This document shows positions 1 through 6,363 of a stretch of DNA of 6,914 nucleotides, piece by piece. The stretch comes from Verrucomicrobiia bacterium. Its GTDB lineage: Bacteria; Verrucomicrobiota; Verrucomicrobiia; JABWAM01. A program made the position numbers and the translations under genes. A model generated the notes under the pieces. That model was not told the DNA's origin. It made no database searches and worked only from the letters and a program-made list of their open reading frames with translations. The stretch lies in the NCBI GenBank assembly GCA_013360985.1, contig JABWAM010000135.1, forward strand, positions 1 through 6,914, given 5' to 3'. Numbering within the stretch: the first letter of the stretch is position 1; every line of letters starts with the position of its first letter.

Positions 1-108
1 GAAATCGCGCGTGGAAACGTCGGAGTCGCGAGCCCATTTCGGAAGGAACTCGAGGTTGATGAGTTCCTTGAGGTTTGCGCCGGCGGCCTTCTGAGGAGCG
101 TCGCCCAT
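1..108 (-). CDS. N-terminal fragment of an unrecognised protein (cut by the left edge)
   Basis: The reverse strand has an ATG at 108-106 followed by 36 open codons to the window edge. The start lies only 2 nt after the TGA of the M23 peptidase gene (TGA-gc-ATG), so it is almost certainly co-transcribed and translationally coupled as the third gene of the leftward operon. The visible protein starts MGDAPQKAAG and continues into a segment rich in Leu, Glu and Trp (LINLEFLPKWARD at residues 16-28). There is no signal peptide or membrane segment; the start looks like a soluble cytoplasmic protein with a short flexible N-terminus. I do not recognise the family from 36 residues and propose no function. 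The gene is real rather than a shadow ORF because of the tight spacing and the natural amino-acid composition. Confidence 0.6.
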   Translation of the reverse strand, partial: MGDAPQKAAGANLKELINLEFLPKWARDSDVSTRDF

Positions 109-110
109 GC

Positions 111-947
111 TCAAGGCTCCCTGGGCTGCGGCGAAGCGGCCTTGGTTAGAACGAGCGACGAACGAGGTTGGGCGCGAAACTCGCGAAGGAAACGGATCGG
201 ATCGTATGGCTGAATGTTCCGAGGATCATACTTTCCGCCGAGCATCGGTGGTCTCAACGCGCGCGCGGCCCGGGTCGAGGCAAAATTCTCGTCAATGACG
301 CGGCCCACCTCGAAGTGGCAATGGGGAATCGCGCTGAGATAGCGACGACCTCCGGGCTGTGAGGAGGTCTGCCCCATGATTCCGAGGCGGTCTCCGCGCC
401 GAACGCTCCGGCCCTCCTTCACCTCCACGCGGCTGAGATGGGCATACATGGAGAGGAACGGCGTGCCGTCGTCGAACCGATGTTCGATCATCACGTAGCG
501 CCCGTAGCCGCTGCGTTCGCTGCGGGCATTGACGACGACGACCGTGCCGTCGAGCACCGCATAAATCTCATCGTGCGGAATGCACACGGGTTCGTTCTTG
601 GAAAAGCTGCGGGAGGTTTTCGGGTCGTAGTATTCGATTTTGACCGTGCGTTCCGTGCGCTCGAACTCGACGGGCAAAATGTCCACTCCCTTATGAAAGC
701 GCCCCCCTTGGCTGCGGCTCCAACCCGGCATGCCGTAGGCCGGATTGGTGCGCGTCTGCGCGGCGTATCCTTCGGTTTCGTCGTCAAAGAGCTTTGTGTT
801 CGGCGTTGGAAAGCAGGGCGGCTGGGCGAGTCCTGCGGAAGGAAACTGCGCGAAGACATGGAGCAGCGGGGATCGGGCGGGAGCGGCGTGCGGCGCGAAG
901 CCGAGGGCGGCAAGAGTCCCCAGAAAGAGGGCGGTGGGTCGGCGCAT
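111..947 (-). CDS. Secreted M23-family (LytM-type) metallopeptidase
   Basis: The product has 278 residues and is a probable zinc endopeptidase acting on peptidoglycan cross-links outside the cytoplasmic membrane. Residues 1-25 look like a Sec signal peptide: MRRP, then a hydrophobic stretch, then small residues (AAPA). The peptidase core shows HxxxD as HKGVD (H85, D89) and HxH as HCH (H209, H211) followed by FEV. The typical YAH (H170) and a glycine-rich MGQTS stretch (191-195) lie between. H85, D89 and H211 would bind zinc; H170 and H209 would be catalytic. The gap between HKGVD and the LDGTVV strand (132-137) is long for the family and holds a Lys/Arg/Tyr-rich insert. Cys45, Cys122 and Cys210 are present. 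The start is the ATG at 947, 5 nt after the DJ-1 stop. The frame stays open upstream to 1529, but that part is antiphase to the DJ-1 gene and is not coding. No good Shine-Dalgarno is visible, so coupling to the DJ-1 gene is likely. Confidence 0.88.
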   Translation of the reverse strand: MRRPTALFLGTLAALGFAPHAAPARSPLLHVFAQFPSAGLAQPPCFPTPNTKLFDDETEGYAAQTRTNPAYGMPGWSRSQGGRFHKGVDILPVEFERTERTVKIEYYDPKTSRSFSKNEPVCIPHDEIYAVLDGTVVVVNARSERSGYGRYVMIEHRFDDGTPFLSMYAHLSRVEVKEGRSVRRGDRLGIMGQTSSQPGGRRYLSAIPHCHFEVGRVIDENFASTRAARALRPPMLGGKYDPRNIQPYDPIRFLREFRAQPRSSLVLTKAASPQPREP

Positions 948-952
948 GGCGA

Positions 953-1507
953 TTACGGGCAGGCGAGCATGGCGGCCGCAATTTCGCCTGCCGCCTTCGC
1001 GCCGGCAAGGACTTCCGTCAGTTTGAGCGAAAACTCGAGAGCTGTGCCCGGCCCTCGGCTCGTCAGGATGCGCCCATCCAGCGCCACGCGATCCTCGACG
1101 TAGACGGCGCCCGGAAATTCTCCTGCGACCGACGGATGGCTCGTGACGCGGCGGCCGGCAAGCAATCCGAGGTCTTGGAGCACCGTCGGCGCGGCGCAGA
1201 TCGCGGCCACCCATTTCCCGGCGCGCGCATGGCGCAGCACCGTCTCGCGGACGCGCGCATCGGCCTTGAGGCGGTTCGCGCCCGGTTGGCCGCCCGGCAA
1301 CACCACCGCGTCGAACAGCCGATCTCCCACCGCGTCCAGGGGGAGATCGGCAAGGTGACGCGTCTTGCGCGAGGCCTCGATCGGCCCGTCGCGCAGGCCC
1401 GCGACGGTGACTGCCGCGCCGGCCCGCCGAAGCACATCCACGACAGCGATCGCCTCGATTTCTTCGAAGCCATCGGCAAGCAGGACCAAGGCGGTGGGGT
1501 TCGGCAT
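953..1507 (-). CDS. DJ-1/PfpI (ThiJ/YajL-like) family protein
   Basis: The product has 184 residues, the usual length for single-domain DJ-1/YajL proteins, which are cytoplasmic dimers. Family members have been reported as glyoxalase- or deglycase-like stress proteins, though the physiological reaction is disputed. The start LVLLADGFEEIEA matches the family's N-terminal strand and carries the acidic residue (E18) that pairs with the reactive cysteine. The nucleophile elbow is AAICAAP with C104. The following VTSHPS gives H124, equivalent to the histidine of human DJ-1 near position 126. All three active-site positions are therefore intact. The ATG at 1507 has GGAAGG on the reverse strand (1519-1514) with 6 nt spacing, supporting this start. 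It is the first gene of the leftward operon and stops 5 nt before the M23 gene. An amidotransferase-like PfpI protease function is less likely, because the sequence resembles YajL/DJ-1 more closely. Confidence 0.92.
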   Translation of the reverse strand: MPNPTALVLLADGFEEIEAIAVVDVLRRAGAAVTVAGLRDGPIEASRKTRHLADLPLDAVGDRLFDAVVLPGGQPGANRLKADARVRETVLRHARAGKWVAAICAAPTVLQDLGLLAGRRVTSHPSVAGEFPGAVYVEDRVALDGRILTSRGPGTALEFSLKLTEVLAGAKAAGEIAAAMLACP

Positions 1508-1566
1508 AAACGGCCTTCCGTCGCGGCAAGCACGCTCGGAAACACGCGTCTCATGCTAACCTGAAC

Positions 1567-1588
1567 ATTTCACACTCCAAAGTGAAAT
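1567..1588. repeat. Inverted repeat, candidate operator
   Basis: ATTTCAC (1567-1573) and its exact complement GTGAAAT (1582-1588) are separated by 8 nt. The 22-bp dyad lies in the A+T-rich centre of the divergent region. Its size and position suit a dimeric repressor or activator that could act on both operons. There is no T-tract, so it is not a terminator. The regulator is unknown. Confidence 0.45.
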
Positions 1589-1636
1589 TTCCACCGAAAG
1601 GCCGACAGTTGCCAATTGCGCAACAGCCTGCTACAC

Positions 1637-1642
1637 GGGGAG
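1637..1642 (+). promoter_or_regulatory. Ribosome binding site deciding the DUF47 start
   Basis: GGGGAG lies 3 nt before ATG 1646 (5 nt if GGGG alone is counted). It is the only Shine-Dalgarno-like element near the gene start. It favours ATG 1646 over the in-frame TTG at 1616, which would add 10 residues not expected for the family. Confidence 0.55.
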
Positions 1643-1645
1643 AAC

Positions 1646-2272
1646 ATGTTCCGACGATTCCTTCCGCGCGAAGACGATTTCTATGATCAGTTTGAGCAGA
1701 TCGCGGGGTTTGTGATCCGCGCGGCAGAGGTGCTCAAGAAACTCCTCGACGACTACACGAACGTCGGGCTGAAGCTCCAGGACCTCGAGGGCTTCGAGCA
1801 CGCCTGCGATCGGGTGACGCATTCGACGATCAATCATCTCAACGGGACCTTTCTCACCCCGTTCGATCGCGAGGACATCCATGAGTTGGTGCTTCGCCTC
1901 GACGACGTGCTCGACACCATCGAGGGCGCCGCGCAGCGGATGCAGACGTGCCGCATCGCGAAGCCGACCGAAGACGCGCGCAAGATGGGGCGCATCATTC
2001 TGAGCCAGGCCGAACTGATCCAGCGCGCGCTCAACACGCTGCGCGACGTGCGCAACTACAACAATATCCTCGATCACTGCGTGGAGATCCATCGCCTCGA
2101 AAATCAGGCGGACGCCATCATGAAAGAGGCGGTGGGTCGGCTCTTCGACGAGGAGAAGAATCCGATCGAACTCATCAAGATGAAGGAGGTCTACGAGAAC
2201 CTCGAGGTCGTCACCGACCGCTGCGAGACCGTGGCCAACCTCATTCAAGGGATCGCCGTCAAGATGAGCTGA
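1646..2272 (+). CDS. DUF47/PhoU-like phosphate transport accessory protein
   Basis: The 208-residue soluble helical protein belongs to the DUF47 (PhoU-related, Pit accessory) family and has the family's usual length. These proteins are encoded next to PiT transporters and are thought to modulate phosphate uptake at the membrane; the mechanism is not well established. The opening MFRRFLPREDDFYDQFEQ is typical. Conserved features seen are EHACD (51-55), the PFDREDI block (72-78), LDDVLD (85-90), HRLENQAD (149-156), and the C-terminal sequence IKMKEVYENLE (177-187) with D191 and E194. The repeated E/D-x3-D spacing recalls the PhoU metal-binding motifs. The start is ATG 1646 with GGGGAG just upstream. 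The stop is followed after 16 nt by pit, giving the classic DUF47-pit pair. It is the first gene of the rightward operon. Confidence 0.93.
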   Translation: MFRRFLPREDDFYDQFEQIAGFVIRAAEVLKKLLDDYTNVGLKLQDLEGFEHACDRVTHSTINHLNGTFLTPFDREDIHELVLRLDDVLDTIEGAAQRMQTCRIAKPTEDARKMGRIILSQAELIQRALNTLRDVRNYNNILDHCVEIHRLENQADAIMKEAVGRLFDEEKNPIELIKMKEVYENLEVVTDRCETVANLIQGIAVKMS

Positions 2273-2288
2273 GCCCGGCCCCGCCCCG

Positions 2289-3290
2289 ATGGAAACCCTG
2301 CACTGGCTGGTTCCGCTTATCCTCGTCGCGCTGGCTTTCGATTTCCTGAACGGCTTCCACGACGCGGCGAACTCGATCGCCACCGTGGTCGGGACGCGCG
2401 TCCTCGCGCCGCGAGTCGCCGTCCTCTGGGCGGCTTTCTTCGACATGATCGGGCCGCTCTTGTTCGGCACGCACGTGGCGCGGACGATCGGGAAGGGCAT
2501 CGTGGACATTCACCTCGTGACGCCGGAACTGATCCTCGCCGCGCTGGTCGGGGCGATCATCTGGAATCTCTTCACCTGGTTCTACGGGATCCCGAGCAGC
2601 TCCTCGCACGCCTTGGTCGGGGGGCTTGTGGGAGCGGCCGTGACGATCCATGGGACCTCGTCGCTCGTCTGGTGGGGCCTGGGCAAAACGGTGTTGTTCA
2701 TCTTTCTCTCGCCGCTCGTCGGCTTTCTCCTGGGTTCGCTCATGTTCGTCCTCTGCGCGTGGATCGTCCGGCGGAAGACGCCCTTTCGCGTGGACACAAT
2801 TTTCCGCCGCCTCCAGCTCGTGTCGGCGGCGCTCTACGCGATCGGACACGGAACGAACGACGCGCAGAAGACCATGGGAATCATCTTTATGCTCCTGGTG
2901 AGCGGCGGGCATCTCGCGGCGACGGCGCCCGTGCCGCTCTGGGTGATCCTGCTCTGCAGCGTGGCGATGGCGGCGGGAACGGCTTCGGGCGGCTGGCGGA
3001 TCGTGCGCACGATGGCGACGAAGCTGACGCGCCTAAAGCCGTTCGGCGGATTCTGCGCCGAATCTTCGGCGGCGATGGCGCTTTACGGGGCTTCGCTCTT
3101 CGGGATTCCCGTGAGCACCACGCACACGATCACCGGCGCGATCACCGGCGTCGGCAATACCCTGCGCCGTTCCTCGGTGCGCTGGGGTTTGGCGAGCAAC
3201 ATCGTCTGGGCGTGGATCTTCACCATCCCGGCATCGGCGCTCCTCGCGGCGGGCGTGCGCTTCGCGCTGCGCGTGTGGCTGGGGCATTGA
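2289..3290 (+). CDS. pit: Inorganic phosphate transporter, PiT family
   Basis: The 333-residue polytopic inner-membrane protein is a low-affinity phosphate symporter, probably proton- or cation-coupled and possibly carrying metal-phosphate, as in bacterial Pit. The family's internal duplication is plain. Repeat one has FLNGFHDAANSIATVV (19-34) and GIPSSSSHALVGG (100-112). Repeat two has GHGTNDAQKTMGI (186-198) and GIPVSTTHTITGA (272-284). These hold the paired Asn/Asp and Ser/Thr-His residues that form the phosphate and cation sites. About ten hydrophobic segments can be drawn, with a basic cytoplasmic loop near RRKTPFRVDTIFRR (161-174). The protein is short but complete, without the large central loop of some Pit proteins. 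There is no Shine-Dalgarno in the C-rich 16-nt gap after the DUF47 gene, so translation may depend on coupling. Confidence 0.95.
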   Translation: METLHWLVPLILVALAFDFLNGFHDAANSIATVVGTRVLAPRVAVLWAAFFDMIGPLLFGTHVARTIGKGIVDIHLVTPELILAALVGAIIWNLFTWFYGIPSSSSHALVGGLVGAAVTIHGTSSLVWWGLGKTVLFIFLSPLVGFLLGSLMFVLCAWIVRRKTPFRVDTIFRRLQLVSAALYAIGHGTNDAQKTMGIIFMLLVSGGHLAATAPVPLWVILLCSVAMAAGTASGGWRIVRTMATKLTRLKPFGGFCAESSAAMALYGASLFGIPVSTTHTITGAITGVGNTLRRSSVRWGLASNIVWAWIFTIPASALLAAGVRFALRVWLGH

Positions 3291-3352
3291 CGCGCGAGGG
3301 AGACGCGAAAGTGGAGGTTGGAAATTCCGCGGCGAAGGCGCATGATTCGAGC

Positions 3353-3865
3353 ATGGAAGAGGGCTCGATCGTTTCGAGGCATCTCTGGGCGCCCTGGCGG
3401 GCGGAGTACTTTCGCATGCCGAAGCGCGACGGCTGCATTTTTTGCGAGGCGATGGCGGGCGCGGACGATCTCGTCCTGATCCGGGAACGCACCTGTTTCG
3501 CGCTGCTCAACGCCTTCCCCTACACGGGCGGACACCTGATGACGGCGCCCTATCGGCATACGGCGCGGCTCGACGATCTCGCCGAGGGGGAGCTTGCCGA
3601 CCTGATCTTCCTCGCGCGGCGGTGCGCGCGGGCGATCGCGCGCGCCTTCAAGCCCGACGGGATGAACCTCGGGCTGAACCTCGGCGCCGCGGCGGGCGCC
3701 GGAGTGACCGATCATCTCCATCTCCATGTCGTGCCGCGATGGACCGGCGACACGAATTTCATGACAGTCCTCAGCGGCCATCGTGTCGTGTCGGAAGGCC
3801 TGCGCGAGACGCGCGAAAAATTCATGGCCGCCCTCGCCGAACTGGAGCCGCGCGCGCATGCCTGA
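3353..3865 (+). CDS. HIT-family (Ap4A phosphorylase/Fhit-like) nucleotide-binding protein
   Basis: The 170-residue histidine-triad protein probably cleaves or transfers nucleotidyl groups from substrates such as diadenosine polyphosphates; the exact substrate cannot be read from sequence. It begins with LWAPWR (11-16) and CIFCEA (28-33). The CxxC is a possible zinc site, as in many bacterial HIT proteins. The core has NAFPYTGGHLM (53-63), then the triad HLHLHVVPRW (121-130). H123, the middle histidine, is the expected nucleophile. NLGAAAGAG (109-117) is the usual loop before the triad. ATG 3353 was chosen because it sits close to the conserved N-terminus, but it has no clear Shine-Dalgarno. 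GTG 3311, in frame, would add 14 residues and has GAGGGAG (3296-3302) 8 nt upstream. The last 8 nt overlap the phoH start, implying translational coupling. Confidence 0.9.
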   Translation: MEEGSIVSRHLWAPWRAEYFRMPKRDGCIFCEAMAGADDLVLIRERTCFALLNAFPYTGGHLMTAPYRHTARLDDLAEGELADLIFLARRCARAIARAFKPDGMNLGLNLGAAAGAGVTDHLHLHVVPRWTGDTNFMTVLSGHRVVSEGLRETREKFMAALAELEPRAHA

Positions 3866-4829
3866 AGCCACGGTCCAACTGGAATCGTCGCGCGCCGCGC
3901 AGGCGCTCTACGCGAACGATCTCCGCCTGCTGCGCGCGGCGGAGGAAGCCTTCGGCGTGCGCTTCGTGCAGCGGGCCGACTGGTTCCGCGTCGAGGGAAG
4001 CGAAGCGGCGGGAGTGAAGCGGGCGGCGGCCTTTCTGAGCGAACTGGAGGCGGCGCGCGCGAAGGGCGTAGCGATTCGAGCCTTCGAGTTCCACTACGCT
4101 CTCGAAGCCTTTCGGTCGGGATCGACGCCGCCGAAACTCGATCTTGGCGCGCTGTCCACGGCGCGGATCGAGACCGGGCCGCGCCACCCTCCCGTCGGCG
4201 CGCGAAGCCACGGGCAACGCCGTTTCGTGGAGGCGATGCGCAAAAACGACATGGTCTTCGGCATCGGCCCCGCGGGAACGGGCAAGACCTTCCTCGCCAC
4301 GGCGATGGCGGTGGAGGCGCTGCGCGAGGGGCGCGTCGAACGGATCGTTCTGACGCGGCCAGCGGTGGAGGCGGGCGAGGCGCTCGGGTTTCTCCCCGGC
4401 GATCTCAAGGAGAAACTCCTGCCTTATCTCCGCCCGCTCTACGACGCCCTCGGCGCGATGATGACGCCCGAGGAGATCCGCCGCCTCATGGAGGCGGAGA
4501 CTCTCGAGATCGCGCCGCTCGCCTACATGCGGGGGCGGACGCTCGACCACGCCTTTATCCTGCTCGACGAAGGGCAGAACGCCACGAGCGACCAGATGTT
4601 CATGTTCCTCACCCGCCTCGGCCGCGAATCGCGCTGCGTGGTGACGGGAGACCTCACCCAGGTGGACCTCCCGAGCCACAAGCGCAGCGGACTCGTCGAA
4701 GCGGAGAAAATCCTCGGCGGCCTCGATGGCCTCGCCTTCTGCCGCCTCGACGAGACGGACGTGGTGCGGCATCCGCTCGTTCAGAAGATCATCCGCGCCT
4801 ACACCCAGCATCGTGAGCGCCACCCCTGA
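3858..4829 (+). CDS. phoH: PhoH-family P-loop ATPase
   Basis: The 323-residue cytoplasmic protein is a PhoH/YbeZ-type ATPase. The family is related to helicase-like P-loop proteins and in many bacteria is linked to RNA and ribosome metabolism; only E. coli PhoH proper is a known phosphate-starvation gene. Residues 1 to about 105 form the smaller, less conserved N-terminal part typical of this type. The C-terminal ATPase has Walker A GPAGTGKT (137-144), the conserved VLTRPAVEAGEALGFLPGDL (164-183), Walker B FILLDEGQNAT (233-243) with D237-E238, and the VTGDLTQVDLP block (262-272). The motifs are all intact and the length is normal. The start is ATG 3858, inside the last codons of the HIT gene (8-nt overlap); the frame is open upstream but that part is antiphase to the HIT gene. 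The frequent partner ybeY is not adjacent here. mnmE follows. Confidence 0.95.
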   Translation: MPEATVQLESSRAAQALYANDLRLLRAAEEAFGVRFVQRADWFRVEGSEAAGVKRAAAFLSELEAARAKGVAIRAFEFHYALEAFRSGSTPPKLDLGALSTARIETGPRHPPVGARSHGQRRFVEAMRKNDMVFGIGPAGTGKTFLATAMAVEALREGRVERIVLTRPAVEAGEALGFLPGDLKEKLLPYLRPLYDALGAMMTPEEIRRLMEAETLEIAPLAYMRGRTLDHAFILLDEGQNATSDQMFMFLTRLGRESRCVVTGDLTQVDLPSHKRSGLVEAEKILGGLDGLAFCRLDETDVVRHPLVQKIIRAYTQHRERHP

Positions 4830-4845
4830 TCCATCCGTGTCCTTG

Positions 4846-6201
4846 ATGGAAGAGGCCATCGCGGCGATCGCGACGCCGCCCGGCCCCGGAGGAATTGCCG
4901 TGCTGCGGATTTCGGGGCGCACGGCCCTCCAGATCGCCGACGCGGTCTTTCGGGGGCGCGGCAAACCGTCGACGCAACCTTCGCACACCTTGCGCCACGG
5001 CCTGCTGATGGACGGCGAAGAGGTCGTGGACGAAGTCCTGCTCGCGGTGATGCGCGCGCCGCGTTCGTACACTGCGGAAGACGTGGTGGAGATTTCCTGC
5101 CATGGCGGCATGGTCTCCGCGCGGCGCGCGCTCGATCTGCTCGTGCGTTCGGGGGCGCGCGTTGCCCTGCCGGGAGAATTCACGCGGCGCGCGTTCCTCA
5201 ACGGCCGCATCGATCTGACCCAAGCGGAAGCCGTCGCCGATATCATTGCCGCGCAGACCGAGGGGGCGCAGAGGGCGGGGCTTGCGCAGCTTCAGGGGCG
5301 CCTCTATCGCCAAATGCAGCAGGCGTACGATTCCCTCGCCGACGCCCTGGCCCACGTCGAGGCGCGGCTCGACTTTCCCGAGGAAGACCTCGCGCCCGCC
5401 GCGCGGCGAGAAATCGCGGAATGGGTCCGCGGCGCGGCGCATTTTATCGAAACGCTCCTCGCCACGGCGCGCCAGGGGCGCATCCTCCGCGAAGGCGTCC
5501 GCACGGTGATCGTCGGCAAGCCGAACGTGGGCAAATCGAGCCTCCTCAACGCGCTGCTCGGCGAAGACCGCGCAATCGTGAGCCCGATCCCCGGTACGAC
5601 GCGCGACACCATCGAGGAGGTGGCGAACATCGGAGGCGTCCCGCTGCGGATCGTGGATACTGCGGGCATCCGCGAGCACGAGAACCAATTGGAAGAGGAG
5701 GGCATCCGCCGCACGCACGCCCAACTCGAAATGGCCGAGCTCGTCCTTCTCGTGTTCGACGTGTCGCGCCCGCTCGACGCCAAGGACCGCGATCTCCTCC
5801 AACTCTGCAAAGGCCGGCCGATGATCGTGGTGCTCAACAAGACCGATCTCGGGACGTTCCTCGAAGCGGTGGCGCTGCGCGACCAGACGTGCGTGCCGGT
5901 CTCGCTCAAGTCGGGACGCGGAGTGGAGGATCTCAAGGCGACGATCGCCCGCCACGTCCTCCAGGGAAAAGCGCAGGCGATCTTCCACGAAGCGGCGATC
6001 AACGCGCGGCATCAGGAGGCGCTGCTTCGGGCCGCCGCGGCCCTGGAGCGCGCAAGGGCGGCTCTTCCACAGCACGCCTCGCTGGAGATCGTCGCGACAG
6101 ACCTGCGCGAGGCGATGCGCGCGATCGGCGAGGTCACGGGACGAACGGTGACCGAAGACGTGCTCGACCGCATCTTTTCGAAGTTCTGCATCGGGAAGTG
6201 A
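4846..6201 (+). CDS. mnmE: tRNA uridine-5-carboxymethylaminomethyl GTPase MnmE
   Basis: The 451-residue protein has the normal MnmE (TrmE) length. With MnmG it installs the cmnm5/nm5-type modification on U34 of certain tRNAs, using a folate one-carbon unit, in the cytoplasm. The N-terminal folate-binding domain opens EEAIAAIATPPGPGGIAVLR and has SYTAEDVVEISCHGG (74-88) and LPGEFTRRAFLNGRIDLTQA (108-127). The inserted G domain has G1 GKPNVGKS (224-231, with N227 as a likely potassium ligand), G2 GTTRDT (250-255), G3 DTAG (271-274) and G4 NKTD (331-334). The C-terminus is FCIGK with catalytic C448. ATG 4846 fits the family N-terminus, but no Shine-Dalgarno precedes it. An in-frame GTG at 4813 would overlap phoH by 17 nt and add 11 residues. 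It is the last gene of the rightward run; mnmG is not in the window. Confidence 0.97.
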   Translation: MEEAIAAIATPPGPGGIAVLRISGRTALQIADAVFRGRGKPSTQPSHTLRHGLLMDGEEVVDEVLLAVMRAPRSYTAEDVVEISCHGGMVSARRALDLLVRSGARVALPGEFTRRAFLNGRIDLTQAEAVADIIAAQTEGAQRAGLAQLQGRLYRQMQQAYDSLADALAHVEARLDFPEEDLAPAARREIAEWVRGAAHFIETLLATARQGRILREGVRTVIVGKPNVGKSSLLNALLGEDRAIVSPIPGTTRDTIEEVANIGGVPLRIVDTAGIREHENQLEEEGIRRTHAQLEMAELVLLVFDVSRPLDAKDRDLLQLCKGRPMIVVLNKTDLGTFLEAVALRDQTCVPVSLKSGRGVEDLKATIARHVLQGKAQAIFHEAAINARHQEALLRAAAALERARAALPQHASLEIVATDLREAMRAIGEVTGRTVTEDVLDRIFSKFCIGK

Positions 6202-6204
6202 TCG

Positions 6205-6220
6205 GGAGGGAGCCCTCTCC
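6205..6220 (+). terminator. Weak candidate terminator hairpin after mnmE
   Basis: GGAGGG (6205-6210) can pair with CTCTCC (6215-6220), one pair being G-U, around the loop AGCC. It begins 4 nt after the mnmE stop. No T-tract follows, so intrinsic termination is doubtful. It may only stabilise the mRNA 3' end. Confidence 0.22.
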
Positions 6221-6305
6221 GAGACCGAAGCCCAACCCGACGGCCTCCCGGCCGATGATTCGGCTTTCGCTGGGAGCAGAATCCCAAACGATGGAGGTCA
6301 GACGG

Positions 6306-6362
6306 ATGTTCAGAACCACGCTCTCGTCCGTGAGAAAAAAAGTGCGGACGCTCACCGCTTGA
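6306..6362 (+). CDS. Possible 18-residue basic peptide ORF
   Basis: ATG 6306 is preceded by GGAGGT (6293-6298) with 7 nt spacing, the best Shine-Dalgarno match in the window. The ORF encodes MFRTTLSSVRKKVRTLTA and stops at TGA 6360-6362. The peptide is strongly basic, with Arg and Lys but no family resemblance I recognise. It lies 149 nt upstream of hemE and could be a leader peptide. AGA and AAA codons differ from the GC-rich codon use of neighbours, and the A7 run inside it is explained equally well as the T-tract of a leftward terminator. It is mutually exclusive in interpretation with the opposite-strand ORF, and may be chance. Confidence 0.18.
   Translation: MFRTTLSSVRKKVRTLTA
6335..6358 (-). 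terminator. Possible leftward intrinsic terminator
   Basis: Read on the reverse strand, GCGG (6358-6355) can pair with CCGC (6347-6344) around a 7-nt loop. After 2 nt comes a run of seven T (6341-6335). The stem is short at 4 G-C pairs, so strength is uncertain. It lies 5 nt beyond the stop codon of the 38-codon leftward ORF, which is where a terminator for that gene would be expected. The T7 run is notable in such a GC-rich region. Confidence 0.33.
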
Positions 6363-6363
6363 T

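Larger units (their letters stand above)
1508..1645. promoter_or_regulatory. Divergent intergenic control region
   Basis: These 138 nt separate the leftward DJ-1 operon from the rightward DUF47-pit operon, so promoters for both should lie here. The centre (about 1561-1590) is clearly more A+T-rich than its surroundings. I could not find a convincing sigma-70 -35/-10 pair on either strand. TTGCCA at 1609-1614 resembles a -35 box, but the 17-nt-spaced partner sits on the ribosome binding site of the DUF47 gene, so it cannot serve that gene normally. No match to an E. coli-style Pho box is seen. Confidence 0.6.

Noticed and set aside
948..1529. N-terminal 194-codon extension of the M23 reading frame on the reverse strand
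   Set aside because: It runs antiphase through the intact DJ-1 gene, has an Arg/Gly/Pro-rich composition typical of shadow frames in GC-rich DNA, and precedes a good signal peptide start at 947.
1609..1637. TTGCCA-17-TACACG as a sigma-70 promoter for the DUF47 gene
   Set aside because: The -10 element would overlap the ribosome binding site and put the transcript start next to the ATG, leaving no leader.
1616..1645. TTG 1616 as the DUF47 start
   Set aside because: It has no Shine-Dalgarno, adds 10 atypical residues, and ATG 1646 directly follows GGGGAG and matches the family N-terminus.
1631..2509. 292-codon reverse-strand ORF opposite the DUF47 and pit genes
   Set aside because: It is the complement of two clearly coding genes with full family motifs and shows no domain of its own.
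2672..3352. Long N-terminal extension of the HIT reading frame
   Set aside because: It overlaps the intact pit gene in another frame and is low-complexity Arg/Ala/Asp-rich; the HIT domain begins only after 3353.
3822..5246. 474-codon reverse-strand ORF opposite phoH and mnmE
   Set aside because: It is a shadow of phoH and mnmE, both with intact catalytic motifs; the translation is Arg/Ala/Glu-rich without recognisable domains.
4789..6075. 428-codon reverse-strand ORF opposite mnmE
   Set aside because: It is a mirror of the mnmE codons; His/Asp/Arg-rich translation is typical of antisense frames in GC-rich genes.
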